Shown here in pieces: positions 35,253 to 44,100 of a stretch of DNA of 64,000 nucleotides; the stretch's first letter is position 1, and every line of letters starts with the position of its first letter. The translations under genes were made by a program, and so were the position numbers. The stretch lies in contig NZ_SCIN01000003.1 in the NCBI RefSeq assembly GCF_004101245.1, positions 372,001 to 436,000 on the forward strand. Direction: 5' to 3'. The DNA comes from Sphingomonas sp. UV9. GTDB lineage: Bacteria > Pseudomonadota > Alphaproteobacteria > Sphingomonadales > Sphingomonadaceae. The notes below the pieces were generated by a model, which made no database searches, was not told the origin of the DNA, and was given only the letters and a program-made list of their open reading frames with translations.

Positions 35253-36574
35253 TGGCAAGTCTATGGTATAAGTCCGACATGACGGACGATGCCGGCAGCA
35301 CGGTCGCCAAGAACGATCTGGCGCTCACATGCGCTGCCGTCGTGCTTTGCATGTTCGCGATCCGCGACGCGCTGACCGGGATGTTGCGGTATCTCCTGCA
35401 GCTGGCGCATCTGTCGCCGCTGTGGTTCGTCCCGGATCTTCTGGCGATGGCCGCGTTCGCCTATTTCATCTGGCATTACGCGATCCAGAAGCGCTCGGCG
35501 TTTGCGATCGTCGCGACGTTGAGCACGATCTCGGCGGCCGCCGTGTCGATCATCTTCATGTCCTGGACGCCGGCGATGTTCGCGTCGTCGGTCAAGTCGT
35601 TCATGCCGATCTTCGTCGGGTTCATCTGTTGCGGACGCAGCGTCGTGCGCCTGCCCGCAGTGCGGATCTGCCTCGCGGTCATGTCGGCGGTGTCGATCAT
35701 CGGCCTGATCTTCGCGCCGCATATCGACTATCCCTGGGTTGGCGCGGATATCGATAGCTTCAACGGCCTGCGCAACATCTCGCGCGTGTGGTGGATCGAC
35801 GGCAAGGTGCGATATGGCGGCTTCGCGGGCGACAGCACGATGGCTGCGTTCATGGTGCTGTTCCCGTACATGATGGTCTATCGCTGGGTGCCCAAATGGA
35901 TGAATCTCCTGATCATCCCGCTGATGCTGTGGGCGATCCAGATCTCGACCAACCGCACCGCGTTGCTGACGCTGGCGATGTTCACGCTGCATCTCATCGT
36001 GGTCGACGTCCTGATCCCGGCGAAGAATCGGCTCGATGTCGATCGTCTCCTCGCCAAATTCTCGTTCCTGACCGTGCTGGTGCCGTTCGTGCTCGTCTTT
36101 GCCCTGGCGGGTGCGGACCTGCAGAACGTGTCGTCCAAGCTGATGAGTCTCCAGGACCGGATCGACAACAGCTGGCAGCTGCCCTTCACCTATCTCCAAC
36201 AGATATTCCCGGCCGGGCTCCTGATCGGTTGCGGGCTTGGCTGCTTCGCCTATCCAATGAAGTTCTCCGAAATGGCCAACTACAACGTGCCGGTCGATAA
36301 CTTCTACATGACGACCTATCTGATGCTGGGGATTCCATTCCTCGTCATCGTCGCGGGCGTGTTCGTTTCGTGCTTCAGGACGGTGGACCGTACCAAGCTG
36401 CTGCTGCTGATGATGCTGAACGTCTACGCGATCACGGTACAGTGCTATGGCCCGGCGTTCGCCACGCTGATGATGGGCTATGCGTTCAGCGACGCGTTCA
36501 TGACCGAGACCGGCGGGTGGCGCCGCATCCGCAAGCCGCAAGGGTCGGGCGAGACGATATTGGCCACGTCCTGA
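35252..36574 (+). CDS. Wzy/O-antigen-ligase-like EPS polymerase
   Basis: A multi-spanning membrane protein of 440 residues with about 11 helices and a large periplasmic loop around residues 170-200 (FNGLRNISRVWWIDGKVRYG). The STNRTALLTLAMFTLHLI segment matches the 'S.sRta.l' pattern of the Wzy/WaaL superfamily. A second conserved region is GLLIGCGLGCFAYPM with NYNVPVDNFYMTTYLMLG. It would polymerise the flipped repeat units. The start at 35252 is fixed by the TGATG overlap; an ATG at 35279 is an alternative. The 693-residue reading from 34493 is mostly an acyltransferase shadow. Confidence 0.78.
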   Translation: MASLWYKSDMTDDAGSTVAKNDLALTCAAVVLCMFAIRDALTGMLRYLLQLAHLSPLWFVPDLLAMAAFAYFIWHYAIQKRSAFAIVATLSTISAAAVSIIFMSWTPAMFASSVKSFMPIFVGFICCGRSVVRLPAVRICLAVMSAVSIIGLIFAPHIDYPWVGADIDSFNGLRNISRVWWIDGKVRYGGFAGDSTMAAFMVLFPYMMVYRWVPKWMNLLIIPLMLWAIQISTNRTALLTLAMFTLHLIVVDVLIPAKNRLDVDRLLAKFSFLTVLVPFVLVFALAGADLQNVSSKLMSLQDRIDNSWQLPFTYLQQIFPAGLLIGCGLGCFAYPMKFSEMANYNVPVDNFYMTTYLMLGIPFLVIVAGVFVSCFRTVDRTKLLLLMMLNVYAITVQCYGPAFATLMMGYAFSDAFMTETGGWRRIRKPQGSGETILATS

Positions 36575-36583
36575 CCGCATGGG

Positions 36584-36670
36584 GCACGCGGACCGGTCCT
36601 AACAGCCGCAGAAAGGTCTCCGGAATCCGGGCGAGACCGTGTGGAATCAGGACCGGACCGGAGTCCGTGC
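36584..36670. other. Nested hairpin region between wzy and small minus-strand ORFs
   Basis: The outer arms GCACGCGGACCGGTCCT (36584-36600) and AGGACCGGACCGGAGTCCGTGC (36649-36670) can pair with a small bulge. Between them, GGTCTCCGGAATCCGGGCGAGACC forms its own compact cruciform. No T-tract is present. It probably serves as a bidirectional terminator. Confidence 0.5.
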
Positions 36671-36680
36671 CGATCCAGCG

Positions 36681-36869
36681 CTACACCGCCTGCTCGGTTT
36701 CGGTGCACGCGCTGTACAGGGCCGCGAACTTTTCGTGGAGCAGCCTGATGCTGCTGTCCGTCGCGATCGCGGCGCGCTGGCGATGCCATTGCGCGCGGGC
36801 CGCACGATAGGCGCTATTCTCGCAAATCCGGTCGGTGCCGGGAGCACTACAATCCTCAGCAGCTATCAT
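36681..36869 (-). CDS. Small basic helical protein, 62 aa
   Basis: An open frame of 62 codons starting at the ATG at 36869, with a clean GGAG seven bases upstream. The sequence is cysteine-containing at the N-terminus (IAAEDCSAPGTDRICENS), then one long amphipathic helix, AYRAARAQWHRQRAAIATDS and LLHEKFAALYSA. It resembles the short 'YR.RA....R..A' proteins seen as hypothetical genes in sphingomonads (from memory, not verified). A 105-residue reading from 36998 is less likely because it lacks a ribosome site. Function unknown. Confidence 0.6.
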   Translation of the reverse strand: MIAAEDCSAPGTDRICENSAYRAARAQWHRQRAAIATDSSIRLLHEKFAALYSACTETEQAV

Positions 36870-37004
36870 CGCATTTCTCCGTTTCACGCTCCCTAAGCGT
36901 AAGACGGAGGTAGCGCGTGACGAGAAACGATCAGCCGCGGGGGTAGATTTCACAGCGGCAATACTTGGGGCGCGGCGTATCCCGTCGTCGCGCCGCATGG
37001 TCGT

Positions 37005-37175
37005 TCAGGAGCGGCAGCCGTTTCCTGCGTACCGGGCCGCTTCACCCTTCGCGGCGAATACCGCAGCCTGGTCCAGATGCCCGCGCCGCTCGCTCAACGA
37101 TGAAGATTGTGCTGCGTCCTCGAGTTTGGCGAGCACCAATGCCTCATAGTCGATCGGTTCTAGTATGTCGGACAC
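37005..37175 (-). CDS. Small acidic helical protein, 56 aa
   Basis: A 57-codon frame from the GTG at 37175, preceded by AAGGGAG about five bases upstream. The translation begins MSDILEPIDYEALVLAKLED and continues SERRGHLDQAAVFAAKGEAA, an amphipathic helical pattern with the 'ER..HLDQA..FA..GE.AR' look of short sphingomonad hypothetical proteins (from memory). Codon use fits the genome. It lies on the same strand as the 62-residue ORF, 135 bp ahead of it. Function unknown. Confidence 0.6.
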   Translation of the reverse strand: MSDILEPIDYEALVLAKLEDAAQSSSLSERRGHLDQAAVFAAKGEAARYAGNGCRS

Positions 37176-37230
37176 GGCAGCTCCCTTGGGTCACTTTAAA
37201 AAGTACGAGACCAAGGTACGGAGAGCTGTC

Positions 37231-37371
37231 CTAGATGATGCGACCCGAAATCTCTCGCCAGACGAAGCGGTCGGTTCGTCCGATCAGCGGATCGAGCATC
37301 GACAAGAAGTAGCCCGTTGTTTCATGAGCGACAGGGCGGGGGCTGGACGCACAAGTGGCGATCGGCCGCAT
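37231..37371 (-). CDS. Possible small protein or gene remnant, 46 aa
   Basis: A frame from the ATG at 37371 to a TAG at 37231 encodes 46 residues. The C-terminal half, GYFLSMLDPLIGRTDRFVW then REISGRII, reads like a genuine protein end, with G/C-biased third positions. No good ribosome site is visible, so it may be a remnant of a longer gene. It lies 62 bp downstream of the secretion adaptor gene and 55 bp upstream of the 56-residue ORF, all on the minus strand. Confidence 0.3.
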   Translation of the reverse strand: MRPIATCASSPRPVAHETTGYFLSMLDPLIGRTDRFVWREISGRII

Positions 37372-37433
37372 GACGAGCGACCGTCTCGAATGGATTGCGA
37401 CGACCTACCTACCGGGTAACGCCGCGTCTTGCC

Positions 37434-38825
37434 CTACCGCTCGCGCGCGGCTTCGGAGACATCGCGCGATACCGGGTCGAGCATATAGTCGAGCAGGCGA
37501 CGGCGGCCGGTGCGGATATCCGCGGTGACGGCGAGACCTGGCGTCAGCGTCATCTGGCGTCCGTCCGCCTTCACCGTCCGCTGGTCCATCGCGATCCGCG
37601 CCATGTAGTAGGACGGCCCCTTCTCGTCCTGCACCGCGTCGCGGCTGACGGACACGATCCGGCCGGGTACGGTACCGAAGCGCGTGAACGGATACGCCTC
37701 GAGCTTGAGCGCGACCGGCTGGCCGGCGCGGACGAAGCCCGCATCGCGGTTGAGCAGCTTGGCCTCGACGGTCAGCTTGCCGTCGGGCACCACCACCATC
37801 AACGTACGCACCGGCTCGACCACGCCGCCGACGGTGTGGATCGCGAGTTGCTGGACGGTGCCGTCGACCGGCGCGGCCAGCCGCTGCATCCGGCTCTGCT
37901 GGCTCGCCTTGGCGAGGTCCTGGCGGCGCTGCATCGCATCCGACTGCGCCTTGGCGAGATCGCCGAGCGCCATCTGGCGCGCCTGTTCGCGCGAATGGTT
38001 GAGTTCCTCGCCATAGCGCTGCGCCTCGGACAACCCGCGCGTGCGCTGTTGCGCGGCGACGTCGCGACTGCCCATTTCGCTACGGCGCTGGCGCTGCATG
38101 TCGAGCACGCGCAGGCCGCTGGCATAGCCCCGCGCGCCCAGCGTTTCGATCGCCTTCACCTGGCGTTCCATCAGCGGGCGGTTGGCATCGAGCGCGCGCA
38201 CCTGATCCGCGGCCCCCGCCGCATCGGCGAGCGCGGAGCGACGCGCGGCGGCGAGCCCGGCATCGGCCGCGCGGGCGCTGCCGAGTTGGGCGGCGACCAG
38301 CCGGCGCTGCGTGTCGAGCACGTCGGCGGGCGTGCCGGGGGGCGCCGTGAAGACGCCGCGCCCGCCGCTGAGGCCATCGACGATCGCGGCGTTGCGTGCC
38401 ACGTCGATCTCGGCGGTGAGCAACGCCTGACGCGCCTGCGCTTCGTCGGCGGAGGACAGGGTCGGATCGAGATCGACCAGTGGCTGGCCGCGCTTGACGA
38501 CGTCGCCGTCATGCACCCAGATCCGGCGGACCAGACCGCCGCTCACCGACTGGACCAGCTTGACGCTGTCGGCGGGGATCGTCCGCCCCTCCGCGGTCGC
38601 GACGATATCGACATGGCCGAGCGTCAGCCACAGCGCGCTCGCCGCCATCCCGCCGAGCAGCAGCCACGCGGTGATGCGCGCGGTCGGCGACACTGGGCGC
38701 TCGATCACCTCGAGCGCCGCGGGCAGAAACGCGGTCTCCAGCGGGATGCGACGGTCGCGGCGGGTGGCGCGATCCTCGATCCAGGCGCGACGGACGAGCG
38801 ACAGATGGTGCGTGAGCGCGGTCAT
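37434..38825 (-). CDS. Type I secretion membrane-fusion protein (HlyD family)
   Basis: A periplasmic adaptor of 463 residues. A short cytoplasmic N-terminus precedes one membrane helix at about 50-70 (ARITAWLLLGGMAASALWLTL). The lipoyl-like half-motif follows (AEGRTIPADSVKLVQSVSGG, IWVHDGDVVKRGQPLVDLDP). Long coiled-coil hairpins fill residues 110-300, and the HlyD signature region (LAAPVDGTVQQLAIHTVGGVV, GPSYYMARIAMD) ends the protein. The start at 38825 makes an ATGA overlap with the ABC gene. It would join the ABC transporter to a TolC-like outer-membrane channel, which is not in this window unless the EPS barrel substitutes. Confidence 0.92.
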   Translation of the reverse strand: MTALTHHLSLVRRAWIEDRATRRDRRIPLETAFLPAALEVIERPVSPTARITAWLLLGGMAASALWLTLGHVDIVATAEGRTIPADSVKLVQSVSGGLVRRIWVHDGDVVKRGQPLVDLDPTLSSADEAQARQALLTAEIDVARNAAIVDGLSGGRGVFTAPPGTPADVLDTQRRLVAAQLGSARAADAGLAAARRSALADAAGAADQVRALDANRPLMERQVKAIETLGARGYASGLRVLDMQRQRRSEMGSRDVAAQQRTRGLSEAQRYGEELNHSREQARQMALGDLAKAQSDAMQRRQDLAKASQQSRMQRLAAPVDGTVQQLAIHTVGGVVEPVRTLMVVVPDGKLTVEAKLLNRDAGFVRAGQPVALKLEAYPFTRFGTVPGRIVSVSRDAVQDEKGPSYYMARIAMDQRTVKADGRQMTLTPGLAVTADIRTGRRRLLDYMLDPVSRDVSEAARER

Positions 38826-40957
38826 GAGGCGATTCCGTACAGGACGCCCATCTGGCGTCGGTAGAGGTCGGCGTAGCGGCCGCCATGGCTTAGCAGCTCG
38901 TCGTGCGAGCCCTGTTCGACCAGGCGCCCCTTTTCGAGCGCGACGATCCGGTCGCATTGCCGGATCGCGGACAGGCGGTGGGCGATGATGATGACGGTGC
39001 GGCCGACCGCCATCTGCTTCAGGTTGGTCTGGATGATCTCCTCGCTCTCGGCATCGAGCGCGGAGGTCGCCTCGTCGAAGATCAGGATGCGCGGCTGCGT
39101 GACGAGCGCGCGCGCGATCGCGAGCCGCTGGCGCTGGCCGCCCGACAGGTTGGCGCCGCGCTCCTCGATCATCGTGTCATAGCCTTGCGGCATCCGGGAG
39201 ATGAACTCGTGCGCGCCGGCCATTTCGGCGGCGGCCATCACCTTGTCGATCGGGAGCGCGGGGTTGGCGAGCGCGATATTCTCGCGCACCGTGCGGTTGA
39301 ACAGCACGTTCTCCTGCAACACCACGCCGATCTGGCGCCGCAGCCACGCCGGGTCGATCTGCGCGACGTCGACGCCGTCGACCAGCACGCGGCCGTTGGC
39401 GGGGACGTAGAGCCGCTGGAGTAGCTTGGTCAGCGTCGACTTGCCCGATCCCGACGAGCCGACGATGCCAAGCGTCGAGCCGGCGGGGATCGCCAGGTCG
39501 ATGTCGTCGAGCGTCCACGGCCCATCATCGGCATAGCGGAAGCGGACATTCTCGAACGTCACGCTGCCACGGATCGCGGGCAGCGCGGTCTGGCTGCCCG
39601 CGCCCGGCTCGACGCGGTGGTTGAGCACGTCGCCGAGCCGCTCGACCGCGATCCGGACCTGCTGGAACTCCTGCCACAGCTGCGCCATGCGGATCACCGG
39701 GCCCGAGACGCGCTGCGCGAACATGTTGAACGCGACCAGCCCGCCGACCGTCAGGTCGTGCGCGATCACCGCCTGCGCGCCGAAATACAAGATCGCCGCC
39801 ATGTTGAGCTTGGAGATCAGCTGGATCGCGTTGTTGCCGGTATTGCCGAGGTCGATGACGCGCTGGTTGGCGGCCGAATAGCCCGCCAGCCGGCGCTCCC
39901 ACGCGTCCTGCCACTGCGGCTCGACCGCGGCGGCCTTGACCGTCTGGATCCCGGCGATGCTCTCGACCAGCAGCGCGTTGTTCGCGGCACCGCGCTCGAA
40001 CTTCTCGTCGAGCCGGCTGCGCAGCGGCCCCGTCACCAGCAGCGCGACCGCGAGATAGGCGGGGATGGCGAGCACCGCGACGAAGAACAGCTTGACCGAA
40101 TACAGCGCCATCACTGCGAGGAAGACGACCGCGAAGACGGGGTCGATCAGCACCGTCAGCGAGGCGTTGGTGAGGAATTCGCGGATCGTCTCGAGCTGAC
40201 GCACGCGCATCGCGGTATCGCCGACGCGGCGCGATTCGAAATAGCTCAGCGGCAACCGCAGCAGATGGCGGAACAGCCGCGCGCCGAGCTCGACGTCGAT
40301 CTTCTGGCTCGTCTCCGAATACAGCCGCGTGCGCAGCCAGCCGAACGCGGTCTCCCAGAACGACACCGCGACGAAGCCGAACGTCAGCACCGACAACGTC
40401 GACAGCGTGCCGTGGACCAGCACCTTGTCGACCACGCTCTGGAAGAACAGCGGCGCGGCGAGCCCGAGCAGGTTGAGCGCCAGCGTGATCAGCAGCACCT
40501 CGCCGATCAGCCGGCGATAGCGGACGATCTGCGGGATGAACCACGAAAAGTCGAAGCCCTTGCTCGCCAGCGCCGCGCTCTCGCGCGTGGTCACGAGGAC
40601 GAGCGTGCCTGACCACAGCGTTGCGAGCGTCGCGAGGTCGATCTTGGCGACCGGCTCGTGCGCGCGCTGGATCAGCACCTCGTCGCCCTGCATCCGGCCG
40701 ATCAGGAACCACCCCTCGGGCCCGTCCGCCAGCGCCGGCAGCGGCAGGCGGGCGAGATCCTCGGGCTTGGCGGTCCGCGTCTTGGCGCGGACCCCGTCGA
40801 TGCCGCCCGCCAGCCGGACCAGCGCGTCGGCGTCGAGCGAATGGAAATGCCCCAGACCGTGGCGCAGCTGATCGGCGTCCACCGCGATGCGATGGATTGC
40901 CAGCAACGCGGTCAGCGCTACGAGGCCGCTATCGTCCTGAATCGTCTGATGCTTCAT
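38822..40957 (-). CDS. Type I secretion ABC transporter with C39-like domain
   Basis: A 711-residue HlyB-type exporter. Residues 1-125 form a C39-peptidase-like domain in which the catalytic Cys is absent (DDSGLVALTALLA in place of the D-C-G-x-x-C pattern), so it should bind but not cleave substrate. Six membrane helices follow (VLLITLALNLLGLAAPLFF). The nucleotide-binding domain has Walker A GSSGSGKST, signature LSGGQRQRLAIARAL and Walker B ILIFDEATSALD. Its neighbour upstream on the same strand is a giant protein with a C-terminal glycine-rich region, the obvious cargo. Sphingan loci also carry such a pair (atrB/atrD). Confidence 0.93.
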   Translation of the reverse strand: MKHQTIQDDSGLVALTALLAIHRIAVDADQLRHGLGHFHSLDADALVRLAGGIDGVRAKTRTAKPEDLARLPLPALADGPEGWFLIGRMQGDEVLIQRAHEPVAKIDLATLATLWSGTLVLVTTRESAALASKGFDFSWFIPQIVRYRRLIGEVLLITLALNLLGLAAPLFFQSVVDKVLVHGTLSTLSVLTFGFVAVSFWETAFGWLRTRLYSETSQKIDVELGARLFRHLLRLPLSYFESRRVGDTAMRVRQLETIREFLTNASLTVLIDPVFAVVFLAVMALYSVKLFFVAVLAIPAYLAVALLVTGPLRSRLDEKFERGAANNALLVESIAGIQTVKAAAVEPQWQDAWERRLAGYSAANQRVIDLGNTGNNAIQLISKLNMAAILYFGAQAVIAHDLTVGGLVAFNMFAQRVSGPVIRMAQLWQEFQQVRIAVERLGDVLNHRVEPGAGSQTALPAIRGSVTFENVRFRYADDGPWTLDDIDLAIPAGSTLGIVGSSGSGKSTLTKLLQRLYVPANGRVLVDGVDVAQIDPAWLRRQIGVVLQENVLFNRTVRENIALANPALPIDKVMAAAEMAGAHEFISRMPQGYDTMIEERGANLSGGQRQRLAIARALVTQPRILIFDEATSALDAESEEIIQTNLKQMAVGRTVIIIAHRLSAIRQCDRIVALEKGRLVEQGSHDELLSHGGRYADLYRRQMGVLYGIAS

Positions 40958-41058
40958 GCGGCCCGATCTCGGACGGCGGGAATACGGACTGGGGTCATAA
41001 CATCTTCCACAAAACCGATTCGGTGGAGTTATGGTTAAGCCCTAAATCCTAAGCGGAT

Positions 41059-41071
41059 GTTGCGGTGCGGC
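41059..41071. promoter_or_regulatory. TGC palindrome, EPS site 6
   Basis: GTTGC-GGT-GCGGC lies 102 bp upstream of the ABC exporter start in the 153-bp gap after the giant gene. The gap also holds a TGCGGCGCGC/GCGCGCCGCA hairpin with one arm touching the motif. Confidence 0.35.
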
Positions 41072-41110
41072 GCGCTTCACCGCTTAAACCGGTAGGCGCG
41101 CCGCAAAGCG

Positions 41111-44100
41111 TCAGCCGAAAGCGTAAACGCCGCTGTTTGCCGAGGTCTGCACGAGTCGGTGCGCCGCTGCCCCGGTCAGAGTGATCGTCGCGCCCTGATC
41201 GTATTTCACGGTCAGGTCGCTGCCCGAGATTTCCATCATCGGCTGATACCCCGATTTGGCGAACGCCGAGAGATCGAGCAGGTCGTGACCCGCACCGAAG
41301 TCGGCGATCGTCGCCGAGGTGCCGAGCGTGACGAGGAAGCGATCGTCGCCACCACCGCCCGCGACGGTCGCACCGCTACGGTCGACCAGCAGCAGTTCGT
41401 CCGCCACCGAGCCGGTAACGCCGCCTGCGCCACCGACCAGGATCGCGTCATAACCGCTGGCCGCGCTCCGGGCGTCGGCGATCGCATGGCCTGCGGTGGC
41501 GAAGCTCTCAGTGGTCGCCACGCCCGCGGCGGTCGTCGTCGTACGGCCCGTCATGACACCCGCGGTATAGCTGCGAACGATGCTGCCGCCGCCAGCAAGC
41601 TCGGTCTTGCTCGCGTACAACTGGTCCTTCGCGGTGTCGAAGTTCATCGTCGTACGCCCGGCCGCATCGGTCACGGCCTTGCTCTGCTCGCGGCCGGCGA
41701 CGTCGAAATACTGCTGCGTCCGGCCGGTCGCATCGTTCACTTCCGCATAGGCGCGGCTGCCATCGGCATGGGTGCGATCGACCGATATCGTCTTGCCGGT
41801 CGTATCGGTCTTGACCACGCCGACCGCATAGTCGGAGCCCGCGGGCATATAGACCGTGTTGACTGCCGAGCCGTCCGGCGCGGTCACGTATTTGCGCGTG
41901 ACCGTACCCGCCTGATCGTACAGCAGAGTCGTCCACTGCCCCTGCGCATCGACGGTGACGTCCTTGACCATCCGACCCGCGGTGTCGAAGCCGCGGCTGT
42001 GCTTGATCCCGTTCGCCTCGTCGGTGCGAGTCACGAGCGCGCCGGTCGCAGCATCATATTCGCTGGTCTGCGTGCTGCCGTCGCCGATCGTCGCGGCCTT
42101 CGTCTTCCGGCCCTTGGCATCGTAATAGGTCAGCAGGCTGGTGCCGTCGGGATTGCGCGTCTCGGTATAGTCGAGCGTCCCGTCGCCATGCTTGCGCACG
42201 ACCGAAACGACCACGCCCTTGCCGTCGACGAGCTGGGTCTGCGTGACGTAGGATTTGCCGGTGACGTTATACAGCGTGTTCTCGCCGGTGCCGTCGGCGC
42301 GCTCGATGAAGTTGCTCGCCAGCTTGCCGGTCGTCGGGGCGTACAGCGTCGTGTTCCAGCTGCCTGCCGCGTCGACGACCACCGCGCTCGTCCGGATCCC
42401 GGCTGCGGTATAGGTGTCGGCGGTGCGCGATCCGTCGGCGTTATACGCCTCGACGATCTTGCCGCCGGCCGCGACCTGGGTCCGTCGGCTGGCGAGCTTG
42501 CCGTCCTCGTAGAGCGAGGTGGCGACATCGCCGTTGACCAGCTGGCCGATGTCGCGCGTGATCAGCCCGGTGGTCGCATCGAACTGCTGCGTATGCGTTT
42601 CGCCGGTCGCCGCGATCGCCACCGACTGGGCGAGCTTGCCCGCCGCGTCGTAGGTCTGGAGGAGGCGCGCGCCGTCTGCGGCGTTGGTTTCCTGATATGC
42701 CGGGCTGCCGTCGGCATGGCTGCGCACGACCAGCGTGACCTTGCCCATGGCGTCGAACACGCTGCGCTCGGTGGTCCAGGCCTGGCCGGTGATGCCGAAC
42801 GACTGCGTCTCGCCGCTGCCGTCGGCATTCTTGATATACCGCTTCGAGACCGCACCCGCACCGTCGAGCACCGACGTGGTCCAGGTGCCCGCGGTATCGA
42901 CGGTCACTTCGTTGGTCTTCTTGCCCGCGGCGTCATACGTCACCGTCGACCGGCTGCCGTCGGGCAGTACCGACACCATCTGTGCGACGACCCCGGCCTT
43001 GAAGCTGGTGGTGACCGTGCCGCCGATCGCGGACTGGACGACGCGCGACACCAATGTCGCGGTCGTCGGATCATAGGTCAGCACGGTCCGCGTACCGTCC
43101 TTGGCGACGTCGCCGGTGACGGTCGTTTCGGTCTGGCGGCGACCCTGCGAGTCATACGCCGTCGTGATCTTCGAGCTGCCCTGGACGATATCGGTCGAGA
43201 CCAGCCGGCCATCGGCGGCGCTGCGGGTCAGCGACACCATCTTGCCGGTGGCGTCCGTCACCTGGATCTCGGTGCTCCAGGCGAGGCCGGTAAGGCCGTA
43301 GGCGCGGGTTACGCCGCTGCCATCGGGATTGGCCACATACACCTTGGTCACCGCGCCCGAGGTCGCGTTGAACAGCGTCGTCGTCTTCGTGCCGTCGGGA
43401 TCGGTCTGCAACTGCGAGATCTTCGCACCCGCGCTGTTGTAGGTATAGGTGACCTTGCCCTGCTCGCTGACGATGTCCTCGTTCACCAGGCCGCCGCCGC
43501 TATAGGTCTGGCTGCGGATGATCGTGCCGTTGGCCGCCAGTTCGAGGAGGCTCTTCAGCCCGCCGGTGGTCGGGTCGTAGGTGGTGATGATGCGCCCGCC
43601 GCCGACCGCGGTAATGGTCTGGTTGAGCCTGTGGCCCTTCGCGTCATAGGCCGTCGTGGTGCGCTTGCCGTCGGTCGCGTACGAGTCGGTGTAGTCGAGC
43701 GTGTCGTCGGCATGGCGCCGCACCACCGAGACGACCTTGCCCGCCTTGTCGGTGGTCTGGACCTCGGTCACATAGGATTTGCCGGTGACGTTGTAGCTGG
43801 TGACGATGCTGCGACCGTCGGTATATTGCACATAGGTGCGCTGCGGCTTGCCGGTCGTCGCGTCGAAGACCTGCGTTGTGTAGGTCTTGGCGGTATCGAC
43901 ATCGACCTGCCGGGTCTTCAGCCCAGTCGCGTCGAACGTCTCGGAGGTCCGGCTGCCATCGGCGCGGACCAGCGTCCGGTCGCTCATCGCGCCGCCGACA
44001 TAGGTGATCGTCGTGGTCGCGCCGGCCGAAGTCTGGACCACGCTCGACGCCAGTTTGCTGGTGGTCGCGTCGTAGGTCAGCGAGGTGCGCGTGCCGTCCG

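Noticed and set aside
38822..40957. Peptidase-containing bacteriocin exporter
   Set aside because: The C39-like domain lacks the catalytic cysteine, so it is the non-cleaving HlyB type.
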